From: Cohaesibacter haloalkalitolerans
GTDB taxonomy: Bacteria > Pseudomonadota > Alphaproteobacteria > Rhizobiales > Cohaesibacteraceae
Length of the DNA stretch: 64,000 nt
Assembly: GCF_003574655.1 (NCBI RefSeq)
Contig: NZ_QNUM01000004.1
Span: 434,001 to 498,000 of the forward strand
Direction: 5' to 3'
In this document: piece by piece, positions 29,667 to 41,389 of the stretch
Position numbering within the stretch: position 1 is the first letter of the stretch
Layout: each line of letters opens with the position of its first letter
Made by a program: the position numbers and the translations under genes
Notes under the pieces: model-generated
Seen by the model: the letters and a program-made list of their open reading frames with translations, nothing else
Told to the model about the DNA's origin: nothing
Databases searched by the model: none

Positions 29667-31415
29667 ATGGCGAACTTTGCATTTGAAGGCAGATGGCCAC
29701 TCGACAAGACCAGCATGAGGCCTGGTCTGGCGACATCTGCCCTTGTTGTTTTGTCCCTGTTGTTGCTGCCGATTGGTGCAGCATCAGCCGCATCGGGCGA
29801 CGCCCTGCCCCATTCGCCGCTCAGCCCGGAGGCAAAAGCCAGCTTGCAGCTTTCTGGCAAGCCAGCTGGCGGCACGGCCGATCACTCCAGGTTCGAGATC
29901 CTGCAACAGGATTTCAAGTCCGGCCCCGAGGTTACCAAGGCCTGCCTTTCCTGCCACACCGAGGCGGCAGATCAGGTGCAGCATACCTTGCACTGGAAAT
30001 GGCAGACCACCAACGAGGCAACCGGACAGACCCTTGGCAAGCGGACGGTGATCAACGCCTTCTGCGGCAACGTCGCTTCCAATGAGCCACGCTGCACCTC
30101 CTGTCACGCCGGGTATGGCTGGGAGGACATGCGCAAGGATCCACCGTCTGAGCCGGAAGCGGTCGACTGCCTTGTCTGCCATGCGGACACTGCTCTCTAC
30201 AGCAAATACCCGACCAAGGCCGGACATCCGCTTTATGAGCCGATCACGGTCAATGGCAAGACGGAGATGCCCCCCGACCTTGGCAAGGCAGCCCGGTCGG
30301 TCACCAATCCGCAACGTCAGAACTGTGGCTCCTGCCACTATTACGGTGGCGGCGGCGATGGCGTCAAACACGGCGATCTGGACAGCTCTCTGAACCAGCC
30401 GGACAAGACGCTCGACGTGCATATGAACAAGGACGGTCTCAACATGGCCTGCACCGCCTGTCACGCAGGCTCCGGCCATCAATGGCCCGGCTCGCGTTAC
30501 AGTATGGAGGCCAAGCCGACAACCGTCGCCAGAGATGGCGAGGAAACAAAGACTGCCAAGATCCGCAAGCTCGATCAGTTGGCCAGCCTGATGGAACCAT
30601 CGGCAACCTGCGAAAGCTGCCACTCGAACCGCCCCCATGACGGCAGCGACCTGATGGGCATCAAGCTCAACGACCACACCGATACGGTTGCCTGCCAGAC
30701 CTGCCACATCCCCGAATTTGCCCGCGGCGGCGTTGCAACAAAAACCCTCTGGGACTGGTCAACCGCTGGCAAGCTGAAAGACGGCAAACCCTACAAGGAC
30801 ATGGATGAGCACGGTCACCCCAGCTACATGTCTGAAAAGGGCAATTTCGAATATGGCGAGAATATCAAGCCTTTCTATGCCTGGTTCAACGGCGAGACCA
30901 CATGGACCCTGCTGGACGACAAGATCGATCCCACCAAGGTCGTCGAGATCAACGCCCTTGGTGGCTCTCCAAGCGATGGCAAATCCCGCATCTGGCCCTT
31001 CAAGCAGATGCTGTCGCGCCAACCTTATGACATGGAAACCAACCAGTTGGTCTACAATCATGTCTTCGGCAAGGACGACACGGCCCTCTGGACCAATTTC
31101 GACTGGAGCAAATCCGTGCCCGCGGCGATGGACTTCATCGGCAAGGACTTCTCCGGCAAACTCGGCTTTGTCGACACCCACATGTATTGGCCGATCACCC
31201 ACATGGTCGCGCCAAAAGATCAGGCCGTGCGCTGCACTGAGTGCCACGCCAAACAGGGCCGCCTTGATGGCATCACCGGCATCTACATGCCGGGGCGTGA
31301 CACGTTCAAATGGCTGGACTGGATCGGCTACGCCGCCTTCGGCCTTACCGTGCTGGGCGTCCTGTTCCACGCCTTGCTGCGCATCATCTTCCGCAATCGC
31401 AAGAAACAGGCCTGA
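29667..31415 (+). CDS. Octaheme c-type cytochrome, tetrathionate reductase (OTR) family, copy 2
   Basis: A 582-residue paralogue of the preceding octaheme protein. Its eight CXXCH motifs have cysteines at 93, 143, 168, 220, 262, 315, 343 and 523. It has a signal/anchor at about 21-43 and a C-terminal membrane helix (about 551-570) with a basic tail. Long stretches match copy 1, for example FEILQQDFKSGPEVTKACLS and VACQTCHIPEFARGGVATK. It differs in the spacer before heme 6, which is about ten residues longer (TTVARDGEETKTAKIRKLDQ). CGGAGG precedes ATG 29667. A second cytochrome b follows after 11 bases. Separate promoter and terminator imply independent control of the two copies. Confidence 0.92.
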   Translation: MANFAFEGRWPLDKTSMRPGLATSALVVLSLLLLPIGAASAASGDALPHSPLSPEAKASLQLSGKPAGGTADHSRFEILQQDFKSGPEVTKACLSCHTEAADQVQHTLHWKWQTTNEATGQTLGKRTVINAFCGNVASNEPRCTSCHAGYGWEDMRKDPPSEPEAVDCLVCHADTALYSKYPTKAGHPLYEPITVNGKTEMPPDLGKAARSVTNPQRQNCGSCHYYGGGGDGVKHGDLDSSLNQPDKTLDVHMNKDGLNMACTACHAGSGHQWPGSRYSMEAKPTTVARDGEETKTAKIRKLDQLASLMEPSATCESCHSNRPHDGSDLMGIKLNDHTDTVACQTCHIPEFARGGVATKTLWDWSTAGKLKDGKPYKDMDEHGHPSYMSEKGNFEYGENIKPFYAWFNGETTWTLLDDKIDPTKVVEINALGGSPSDGKSRIWPFKQMLSRQPYDMETNQLVYNHVFGKDDTALWTNFDWSKSVPAAMDFIGKDFSGKLGFVDTHMYWPITHMVAPKDQAVRCTECHAKQGRLDGITGIYMPGRDTFKWLDWIGYAAFGLTVLGVLFHALLRIIFRNRKKQA

Positions 31416-31426
31416 GGAGACCAATC

Positions 31427-32167
31427 ATGACTGACATACCGTCTTCCACCTCGTCTTCTGGCCCGTCTTCTGGCCGATCTGAAGAACTGACCATCCGGCC
31501 AGATGTCAAAAAGCGGGCGGTGAAGATCTACACCCGCTACGAACGCTTCTGGCACTGGTCACAGGCGCTGCTGATCTTCATTCTGGCCTTCTCCGGCTTC
31601 AATCTGCACGGCACGCTTTCCCTCGTGCCCTTCCCGCTGGCGGTCATGGTCCACACCTACGCCGCCATCCTGCTACTGGTCCTCTGGCTCTTTACCACCT
31701 TCTGGAATTTCACCACCGGACAGTGGCGCCACTATCTGCCGCAGAACAAGGGGTTGTTCGCCGTGATCAAATTCTATGCCTACGGCATCATCATGGGCGC
31801 GCCGCACCCCTATTCGAAAAGCCTTGCCCGCAAGCAGAATGCCCTGCAGTCACTGGCCTATCTGACCTTCATGGTCATCATCGGCCCGGCCCTCTGGCTC
31901 TCGGGCATCGCCTATCTGCTCTATGGCCTTTGGGAAACAATGCAGAACAGCCAGCAGATCTTTTCGCTGGTCGCCTTCGTGCATACGGCTGCCGCCTTTG
32001 CCATGATCACCTTCGTCGTGATCCATGTCTACATGACGACCACCGGCAAGACGGTGTTCCACTACATCAGGACGATGATCACCGGCTATGAAAAGATCGA
32101 ACTGACGCCCGCAGAAGAGGCCTATCTGGAAGAGCAGCAACCGGACATGCTGAAGGCGAACGAATAG
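31427..32167 (+). CDS. Cytochrome b subunit partner of octaheme cytochrome, copy 2
   Basis: A 246-residue paralogue of the cytochrome b at 28654-29370. The same four histidine-bearing helices are present: RFWHWSQALLIF, VMVHTYAAILLL, AFVHTAAAFAMI and FVVIHVYMTTTGKT. The N-terminus is Ser/Pro-rich. GAGGAG overlaps the octaheme stop region, so the two are translated from one transcript. Like copy 1 it should link the quinone pool to its octaheme partner. A terminator follows. Confidence 0.9.
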   Translation: MTDIPSSTSSSGPSSGRSEELTIRPDVKKRAVKIYTRYERFWHWSQALLIFILAFSGFNLHGTLSLVPFPLAVMVHTYAAILLLVLWLFTTFWNFTTGQWRHYLPQNKGLFAVIKFYAYGIIMGAPHPYSKSLARKQNALQSLAYLTFMVIIGPALWLSGIAYLLYGLWETMQNSQQIFSLVAFVHTAAAFAMITFVVIHVYMTTTGKTVFHYIRTMITGYEKIELTPAEEAYLEEQQPDMLKANE

Positions 32168-32191
32168 CTCGAATGACCTGTTTCAAAAAAG

Positions 32192-32225
32192 AAGCCGCAG
32201 CACAGGCTGCGGCTTGTTCTTTTTG
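32192..32225 (+). terminator. Terminator of second octaheme / cytochrome b unit
   Basis: AAGCCGCAG (32192-32200), loop CACAGG, CTGCGGCTT (32207-32215), then GTTCTTTTT. Confidence 0.88.
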
Positions 32226-32269
32226 CGACACGACCAGACTGAAAGGGCAACGCGGCCCCTTACTGGCAA

Positions 32270-32473
32270 TTATTCGAAAGCCGTACCAGGTTTGACGCCG
32301 AACTTTTTCAGGATCATCGCAGCCGGGCAGAAGCCGGTGAAGGCAGACTGCAGCATGTTGGCACCAATGAAAACCGTTAGCCAGATAAACAGCGGATGAA
32401 CGTAAACCGTAAGCACGACAGAAAGCAGGACCATGAAGCCTGCAAATGCGAGAATGGAGCGATCCAGAGACAT
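32270..32473 (-). CDS. YgaP-like DUF2892 membrane protein
   Basis: A 67-residue protein with two membrane helices (about 8-26 and 29-48). The conserved FIGANMLQSAFTGFCPAAMI segment contains the cysteine typical of the DUF2892 / YgaP transmembrane domain, and the rhodanese part found in YgaP is absent. In Agrobacterium and Xylella such small proteins belong to BigR-controlled sulfide-detoxification operons. Here it stands alone between the octaheme modules and the sortase substrate. GAGGTG precedes the ATG. An AT-rich element shared with the SQR promoter lies 13-37 bases upstream of the start. Confidence 0.85.
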   Translation of the reverse strand: MSLDRSILAFAGFMVLLSVVLTVYVHPLFIWLTVFIGANMLQSAFTGFCPAAMILKKFGVKPGTAFE

Positions 32474-32485
32474 TTTAGCACCTCG

Positions 32486-32510
32486 TTAAATTAGAACTTG
32501 CGAATATACA
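32486..32510. promoter_or_regulatory. Operator-like element before DUF2892 gene
   Basis: The 25-base stretch beginning TTAAATTAG and ending GCGAATATACA matches the element before the SQR gene (38547-38571) at 18 of 25 positions. It contains ATTA-N8-GAAT, one base from the ATTC-N8-GAAT consensus reported for the persulfide sensor SqrR. Confidence 0.45.
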
Positions 32511-32729
32511 TAACAAATGATTTTCGCAAGGTAAAGTCCAAAGATCAGGATTCATGCTGAGGCAAGCTGTCGCGGACTTTAGGCATTTTCCGCCCATCAC
32601 ATACATTTGTAGCAGCTGCCCCGAAATCGTCACAATATTGATCAGCTTGCGCCCATTTTACCGCAAATCTGGGCCTTAATCCCGTGAGACAGTGATCATG
32701 GACCAACCCTTTTTCGGGAACTCAGAACA

Positions 32730-35255
32730 ATGAAATTGCCAGAGACTTTTTTTAATGACCGGATCAAAGATCGGAAAAGAAAGCGCCATAGCATTGCACT
32801 GCACCCAAAAGCCGATCTCGAGCATTCCTTTTCCAAAGCCTTCAAGATCTGGATTGGCGCCTATGCGCTGATTGTCGCCGCAGCCCTGACTGTAACCTTT
32901 GGCTCCCAGGCTCATTCCAGCCCGGCCACAACTGTCAGCCCGCAAGCGGCTCCCATTGCCTCCCCGCTCCTCGTTACACCTGATGACATGCAATCGGGTG
33001 GCCTTCTGTTCAAGGCCAAGGAGGCGGGCAAATATATTGAAGCCCCGAAAGTAGCCACCGACATCAAGGTCGACGTCACCGGACCGGTTGCGCGCACCAT
33101 CGTGACGCAGAAATTTCTCAATCCGAGCGATGCCTGGGTAGAAGGGATCTATGTCTTCCCGCTGCCGGACACCGCCGCTGTCGACCAGTTGAAAATGAAG
33201 ATCGGCGACCGCATCATCGAAGGCAAGATCAAGCCTCGCGAAGAAGCACGCCAGATCTATGAAGCCGCCAAACAGGAAGGCAAGAAGGCGAGCCTCCTGG
33301 AACAGCAGCGCCCCAATCTGTTCACCAACGCCGTGGCCAATATCGGCCCCAAGGACTCGATCACTATCCAGATCGAATACCAGCAGACCATTCCGCGCAA
33401 GGACGAGGAATTCTCCCTGCGCGTGCCGCTGGTCGTCGCACCACGCTACAATCCGCTCGCCAAGCCACTGCAACCGGTCATCGACCTCAAGGCCAACCAG
33501 TCCGATGGTGGCAACGGCTGGTCCAGCACAGACCCGGTGCCGGATCGCGACACCATCACCGCACCCGTGCTCGACCCGGAGAAGGATGGCAAGAGCAATC
33601 CGGTTAGCCTCAGCGTCGATCTGAAAGCCGGCTTCCCCCTCGACAAGGTCGTCAGCCACTATCATGACGTGGTCATCAAGCCGGCGGGCAGCAAGGAAAT
33701 ATCCCTCAGCCTCAAGAACGAAGTCGTTCCGGCCGACAAGGATTTCCTCCTGACCTGGACTGGCAAACCGACCGAAACCCCGAACCTCGGCCTCTTCAGC
33801 CAGACCCTCAAGGACGATCCCGCCGGGCGCCAGACCGGGGATGGCCAGAAGAAGGAAGCCAACGGCGAGGAACGGGAAGAGGAAACCCTCTCGGAGGGTG
33901 ACACCAACCAGTATCTGCTCGCCTATATCACGCCCCCTTACAAGCTGGCCAAGGATCTGCAGACGCCGCCACGCGAGGTCGTCTTCGTCATTGACCAGTC
34001 TGGCTCGATGGATGGCCCATCCATCCGTCAGGCCAGAGAAAGCCTGATCGAAGCCCTCGGTCAGTTGAGGCCGGAGGACAAATTCCAGATTATCCGCTTC
34101 AACAACGAAATGGCGCAGCTGTTCCCGGCGCCCCAGCCTGCCGACAAGGAAAACCTGTCAACGGCCCGCTACTGGGTTGCCGCAATTCAGGCCGGAGGTG
34201 GCACCGAGATGCTCCCTGCCATGCAGGCGGCATTGAAGGATGCGAACCCGAATGCCCCGACCCTGCGGCAAGTGATCTTCCTCACCGACGGCGCCATCGG
34301 CAACGAACGTGAACTGTTCGAAACCGTCAAGGCGCAGAAGGGCCGCTCCCGCATCTTCACGGTCGGTATCGGCTCGGCCCCCAACAGCTTCTTCATGTCC
34401 CGCGCTGCCGAAGTTGGCCGTGGCACCTTCACCCAGATTGGCAACATCACGGAAGTCAAAAGCAAGATGGCCGAGCTGTTCACCCAACTGACAACCCCGG
34501 TCGCCACCGATCTCAGCATTTCCTTTGCCAACGACAAGGACATCGAGGCATCCCCGAGCGAACTGCCCGACCTCTACAAGGGAGAGCCGGTCATCGTCGC
34601 CTTCAAGGGCAAGGATCTGGGCAACGAGCTGACCCTCAGCGGCCGCTTTGACAATCAACCCTGGTCAATGACCGTGGACATCACCAAGGCAGCACCGTCC
34701 GCCGCCGTCGACAAGCTGTGGGCTCGAGGCAAAATCCGCCAGTTGGAGAATGAGCGTCTGCTGTCAACCGACAGCGCCGGTATCGACAAAGCCATTGAAA
34801 CCCTCGGCCTCCGCCACCATCTGGTTACGCGCCTCACCAGCCTTGTCGCCGTGGATGTAACCCCGGTTCGACCGGAAGGCGAGGCCATTGACAGCCGCAA
34901 GGTGCCGCTCAACCTGCCAGACGGCTGGAACATGGATGCTGTCTTCGGTGACGAGCCCCAGGTTCAGCCATCCATGGCCCCCAATGCTCCAACCGGGTCT
35001 GCCGCTCCGATGCGAGCACTCAAACGCAGCTTCGGCCTCAGCGCTCCGGCGATGGACGCAATGGCCACAAGCCCTGCCCCCACCAGCAACGCCAAGGTGG
35101 CAGCACTGGTACCAACCGGCGGCAACCAGATCCTGCTGCCGAAAACGGCAACCCCGGCCAGCCTGTTGATCCTCGCAGGCATTGCCCTGCTGACATTGGC
35201 AGGCGCCCTGCTCGCCTGGCTGCAATGGCGCAAGATCACACCGGAACTGCGCTGA
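32730..35255 (+). CDS. Marine proteobacterial sortase target protein (VIT and VWA domains)
   Basis: An 841-residue surface protein. A membrane signal segment lies at about 38-60. A VIT domain follows at roughly 80-210 (VARTIVTQKFLNPSDAWVEG...YVFPLP). The VWA domain begins near residue 415 with the MIDAS metal site in FVIDQSGSMDGPS (Asp422, Ser424, Ser426) and includes VIFLTDGAIGNE. The C-terminus has a cell-wall-sorting-like signal: LPKTA at about 803-807, then a hydrophobic helix and a WRK tail. This matches the TIGR03788 family. The adjacent sortase is the obvious processing enzyme. Its anchor in a Gram-negative envelope and its ligand are unknown. Confidence 0.92.
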   Translation: MKLPETFFNDRIKDRKRKRHSIALHPKADLEHSFSKAFKIWIGAYALIVAAALTVTFGSQAHSSPATTVSPQAAPIASPLLVTPDDMQSGGLLFKAKEAGKYIEAPKVATDIKVDVTGPVARTIVTQKFLNPSDAWVEGIYVFPLPDTAAVDQLKMKIGDRIIEGKIKPREEARQIYEAAKQEGKKASLLEQQRPNLFTNAVANIGPKDSITIQIEYQQTIPRKDEEFSLRVPLVVAPRYNPLAKPLQPVIDLKANQSDGGNGWSSTDPVPDRDTITAPVLDPEKDGKSNPVSLSVDLKAGFPLDKVVSHYHDVVIKPAGSKEISLSLKNEVVPADKDFLLTWTGKPTETPNLGLFSQTLKDDPAGRQTGDGQKKEANGEEREEETLSEGDTNQYLLAYITPPYKLAKDLQTPPREVVFVIDQSGSMDGPSIRQARESLIEALGQLRPEDKFQIIRFNNEMAQLFPAPQPADKENLSTARYWVAAIQAGGGTEMLPAMQAALKDANPNAPTLRQVIFLTDGAIGNERELFETVKAQKGRSRIFTVGIGSAPNSFFMSRAAEVGRGTFTQIGNITEVKSKMAELFTQLTTPVATDLSISFANDKDIEASPSELPDLYKGEPVIVAFKGKDLGNELTLSGRFDNQPWSMTVDITKAAPSAAVDKLWARGKIRQLENERLLSTDSAGIDKAIETLGLRHHLVTRLTSLVAVDVTPVRPEGEAIDSRKVPLNLPDGWNMDAVFGDEPQVQPSMAPNAPTGSAAPMRALKRSFGLSAPAMDAMATSPAPTSNAKVAALVPTGGNQILLPKTATPASLLILAGIALLTLAGALLAWLQWRKITPELR

Positions 35256-35326
35256 CGCACAAAGGAAAACCCGCGCACGAGACCACCCCGTGCGCGACCT
35301 GAACCACCATTCATAACAGGAACACC

Positions 35327-36001
35327 ATGAGATACCCCCGCCCCACGCAGTATAAATTAGGCACCCTTGGTGCCGTGGCTCTTGGACTGCTGGGGCTGGG
35401 GTTGCTGCTCTGGGGCAGTTGGATCCCCATCAAGGCGCAACTGGCGCAGGTCCTTCTGGAACGCGCTTGGCAACAGAGCAGAACCGATGGTAAGCCGCAC
35501 AAGGCATGGCCATGGGCCGACAGTTGGCCGGTCGCCCGCCTGACCATCCCGTCCCTAGATCTGCACACCATCATCCTAAAGGAGGCTGGTGGCGAAGGGC
35601 TCGCCTTCGGTCCCGTTCTGCTCGCACAGGGAGCGCCACTGGGCACGGCAGGCACCAGCATCATCGCAGCACACCGGGACACCCATTTCCAACCCCTCCA
35701 GCATCTTCAGACCGGCGCTCTGGTGGAGGTCGAACAGATGACCGGCCCCACGCTCACCTATCGCATCGACGGCAGCAAGATCGTCCGCTGGGATCAGTCG
35801 GGTCTGCAGAAGGACAGCCAGAGCCCGTTGCTGGTGCTCTCGTCTTGTTGGCCGTTTAATGGCATGGTCGGTGGCCCCTTGCGCTATCTCGCCTTCGCCA
35901 GCCCCACCGAGGCGACTGCCCGCCGGCTGGCAAACGCCACCTCCACCGTGATCCAGCACCAGTTGGCAGCCTTCACTGAGGCTGCGTCACAACGCCCCTG
36001 A
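35327..36001 (+). CDS. Class GN (marine proteobacterial) sortase
   Basis: A 224-residue sortase with an N-terminal membrane helix (about 12-32). The catalytic triad is visible: His116 in SIIAAHRDTHFQP, Cys174 in LLVLSSCWPF and Arg186 in GGPLRYLAFA. It fits the TIGR03784 family, which occurs in Gram-negative bacteria next to a single VIT/VWA substrate. Here that substrate ends 71 bases upstream, on the same strand, with a C-terminal LPKTA signal. It should act on the periplasmic side. ATG 35327 follows AACAGGA. Confidence 0.93.
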   Translation: MRYPRPTQYKLGTLGAVALGLLGLGLLLWGSWIPIKAQLAQVLLERAWQQSRTDGKPHKAWPWADSWPVARLTIPSLDLHTIILKEAGGEGLAFGPVLLAQGAPLGTAGTSIIAAHRDTHFQPLQHLQTGALVEVEQMTGPTLTYRIDGSKIVRWDQSGLQKDSQSPLLVLSSCWPFNGMVGGPLRYLAFASPTEATARRLANATSTVIQHQLAAFTEAASQRP

Positions 36002-36130
36002 TTCATCAAATTCCTTGTTGGATTGATGAATAGAATTCAGTTGCAGTCATGGGGCTGTTTGCCTTAGAAGTCGGTGATCCGGACAAACAGTGCGCCGGAG
36101 CTCTCCCTTACCGTTCTGAAAGCTGCTCCA

Positions 36131-37051
36131 ATGCCAAGAATGACCGCCAACCTGTTGTTGCTGATTGCCGCCATCGTCTGGGGGGCCGCCTTTGTAGCCC
36201 AGTCCACGGCCATGGACTCCATCGGCCCGATGAACTTCACCGGCGTGCGCTTCATTCTGGCAACATTGGCAGTTGCGCCCTTCGCCTATTTCGAACGGCG
36301 GCGGGTGAGCAATCCCATTCCCATGCCTGTCATCATCAAGGGCATTCTGATCGGGGCTATCTTCTTTGCAGGCATCGGCTTTCAGCAAATGGGGTTCGCC
36401 ACGACGTCCGTTACCAACGCAGGCTTCCTTACCGCAATGTATGTGCCGCTGACCCCAGTCATCGGCGTGCTGGTCTTCCGTAGCTGGCCATCTCCGATGA
36501 TCTGGCCGCTTGTGGCTCTGTCCATCATGGGCGCCTATCTTCTGGCTGGCAGCCTCGAAGCCATGAAGCAGGGCGATATCCTGATGATGTTCAGCGCACT
36601 GTGCTGGACGTTCCAGATCATTCTGGTTGGCCGCATGGTCGGCAAATATGGCAACCCGCTGGCTTTTGCGCTGCTCCAGTTCGCAACGGCAGGCGTGCTC
36701 GGCCTGCTGTTTGGTCTGCCCTTTGAGAGCCTCGACATTGCAAGTCTGCAGGGCGCATGGTTCGAGATCATCTATACCGGCGTCTTCTCCGGCGCTCTGG
36801 CCTTTGGTCTGCAGGCCATCGGCCAACGCTACACGCCACCGGCAGACGCGGCAATCATCCTCTCCGGCGAAAGCCTGTTTGCGGCCATCTTCGGCGCAAT
36901 CCTGCTGGGTGAGCGCCTGACACCGAGCCAGTATTTCGGCTGCTTCCTGATCTTCTCCTGCATCCTGCTGGTGGAATTGCTGCCGCAGATCCAGAAGCGC
37001 CTGCGCAAGTCCAAGAAGCCCGCCGAAGCATCGGCCGACATCCCGGCCTGA
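36131..37051 (+). CDS. EamA/DMT-family transporter
   Basis: A protein of about 306 residues with ten predicted membrane helices in two EamA repeats. Repeat 1 starts NLLLLIAAIVWGAAFVAQST and repeat 2 starts DILMMFSALCWTFQIILVGR. Family members export amino acids or other metabolites, and no substrate is evident here. The start is uncertain: ATG 36131 (MPRMTANLL) gives the usual length, ATG 36140 is close behind, and GTG 36074 would add 19 residues. None has a strong ribosome binding site. It follows the sortase but with a 130-base gap, so linkage is doubtful. Confidence 0.88.
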   Translation: MPRMTANLLLLIAAIVWGAAFVAQSTAMDSIGPMNFTGVRFILATLAVAPFAYFERRRVSNPIPMPVIIKGILIGAIFFAGIGFQQMGFATTSVTNAGFLTAMYVPLTPVIGVLVFRSWPSPMIWPLVALSIMGAYLLAGSLEAMKQGDILMMFSALCWTFQIILVGRMVGKYGNPLAFALLQFATAGVLGLLFGLPFESLDIASLQGAWFEIIYTGVFSGALAFGLQAIGQRYTPPADAAIILSGESLFAAIFGAILLGERLTPSQYFGCFLIFSCILLVELLPQIQKRLRKSKKPAEASADIPA

Positions 37052-37209
37052 ATGCTGTCCTCAAGACACTAGGTCCCCTGCACTTGCCAAAAGCCAAGGG
37101 CTTGCTTGCCCAAAACCAAGGGCTTAGAGCCATATAAGTGCGCATAAAAAGGCCGCTGCTCCGAAGAACAGCGGCAGGATGAGCTTCCAAATCGATTATC
37201 GTTGCCCGG

Positions 37210-38481
37210 TCATTTCTTGATCTTGGCAATATCCAGCAGGCTCAGAACGGCCTTCTCGTAATATGGCTCGGTTTCACCGATGCGGATCTTGCGCAGGAAG
37301 TATTTTTCGAAGGCAATCTTGGCCAGGTGAACCCACTTGCCCTGCCCCGAATAGTTGGTGTTGCGTGGCGGGATCTGCGGCATGGCAACAAAGGCCAGCC
37401 CGGAATCGCCAAAGTCGGCAAGACAGATCGCGTTCCACGTTGCTTGGTGGGTCGGCTCCTCACCGGCCAGAATTTCCTTCAGATTCTTGGCAGATGCGGT
37501 CACCATAGACTCGATCATGTAACCTGTCTTGGGAACCCCCACCGGCACCGGCGTCTTTTCGTAAGGAGGAATGGCGATGCAGACGCCAATGCCGAAGATG
37601 TTGGGATATTTCGGGTTGCGCTGGTGCTTATCGACGATGACGAAGCCACGCGGATTGACCAGCCCCTCGATACCCTGAAGGGCAGGAATGCCGCGGAAGG
37701 CCGGCAGCATCATCGAATGCTTGAACGGCAGCTCGTGCTTCTGCTTTTCCGATCCGTCTTCGTTGACTTCGGTGACATACATGACACCGGCTTCAATCCT
37801 GTCGACCTTGGCATTGGTGATCCATTTCACCGTGCGGTCACGCATGGCCGATTCCAGCATGCCCTTGGTGTCGCCCACCCCGCCGAGACCGAGATGCCCG
37901 ACATAGGGTTCGGAGGTCACGAAGGTCATCGGCACCTTGTCGCGGATCTTGCGCTTGCGCAGGTCCGTATCAAAGATCATCGCCGTTTCATAGGCCGGAC
38001 CATAACAGGAGGCGCCCTGAACCGCACCAACCACGATCGGTCCCGGATCCTTGCAGAAGGCTTCCCACTTCTCATAGCCAGCAGTGGCATGATCGACGTC
38101 GCACACCGAGATCGTGTTGCCTTCCGGCCCCAGTCCCTCGATCTCGTCAAAGGCCAGTTCCGGACCGGTCGCGATCACCAGATAATCATAGGCAACAGTC
38201 GATCCGTCAGCCAGACCGATCGAATTATGCTCCGGATCAACGCTGGTGACTGCAGAGCAGATGAAATCCACCTTGTTCTTCGGCAGAACCGTCGCCAGAT
38301 CCAGTGTGATGTCCTTTTTCTTGCGCCACCCGACAGCAACCCACGGGTTGGACGGGGTGAACTGGAAGAATGGCTTGTTGGAAACCACGGTTACCTTGTC
38401 CGTCTTGGACAATTTCTGGCGGATTTCATAAGCTGCCGAAAGACCGCCAAGACCTCCCCCCATAACAACTACGTGCGTCAT
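37210..38481 (-). CDS. sqr: Sulfide:quinone oxidoreductase, type I
   Basis: A 423-residue flavoprotein that oxidises sulfide to polysulfide or persulfide and reduces quinone at the periplasmic membrane face. The N-terminal FAD-binding motif is VVVMGGGLGGLSAAYEI, and FTPSNPWVAVGWR is typical of SQR. Three cysteines fall at 127 (SVCDVD), 159 (GASCYGP) and 353 (NAICLADFG), the same numbering as the three catalytic cysteines I recall for the Rhodobacter capsulatus enzyme. The C-terminal amphipathic region holds KYFLRKIRIG. ATG 38481 follows AAAGGAGAG. An operator-like element lies 66-90 bases upstream. Confidence 0.92.
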   Translation of the reverse strand: MTHVVVMGGGLGGLSAAYEIRQKLSKTDKVTVVSNKPFFQFTPSNPWVAVGWRKKKDITLDLATVLPKNKVDFICSAVTSVDPEHNSIGLADGSTVAYDYLVIATGPELAFDEIEGLGPEGNTISVCDVDHATAGYEKWEAFCKDPGPIVVGAVQGASCYGPAYETAMIFDTDLRKRKIRDKVPMTFVTSEPYVGHLGLGGVGDTKGMLESAMRDRTVKWITNAKVDRIEAGVMYVTEVNEDGSEKQKHELPFKHSMMLPAFRGIPALQGIEGLVNPRGFVIVDKHQRNPKYPNIFGIGVCIAIPPYEKTPVPVGVPKTGYMIESMVTASAKNLKEILAGEEPTHQATWNAICLADFGDSGLAFVAMPQIPPRNTNYSGQGKWVHLAKIAFEKYFLRKIRIGETEPYYEKAVLSLLDIAKIKK

Positions 38482-38546
38482 TTTCTCTCCTTTGAAGCAC
38501 CGCCCCTCCCCGGCGAAAGGTGCCCTGTGCATAGTGCGACGTCCTT

Positions 38547-38571
38547 TTAATTTAGTATTTTCGAATATTAG
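38547..38571. promoter_or_regulatory. Operator-like element before SQR gene
   Basis: The 25-base stretch beginning TTAATTTAG and ending TTCGAATATTAG resembles the element before the DUF2892 gene (18 of 25 positions). It includes a TTCGAA palindrome and TTTA-N8-GAAT. A further TTCGAATAT copy occurs at 29521-29529 ahead of the second octaheme gene. Confidence 0.45.
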
Positions 38572-38713
38572 GACTATTTAATAAAACAGAAAATTGGCCA
38601 TTCGGCTGATACAATCCCTGCACGAGCCGTCCGTTTAATTATTTTTCTACCCCCCTTCATATTCTCGCTTTGTTCCCTTACATTGGGCTCAAACAGCAGC
38701 ATGAGGCAGGCAC

Positions 38714-41386
<2,673 letters not shown>

Positions 41387-41389
41387 AAG

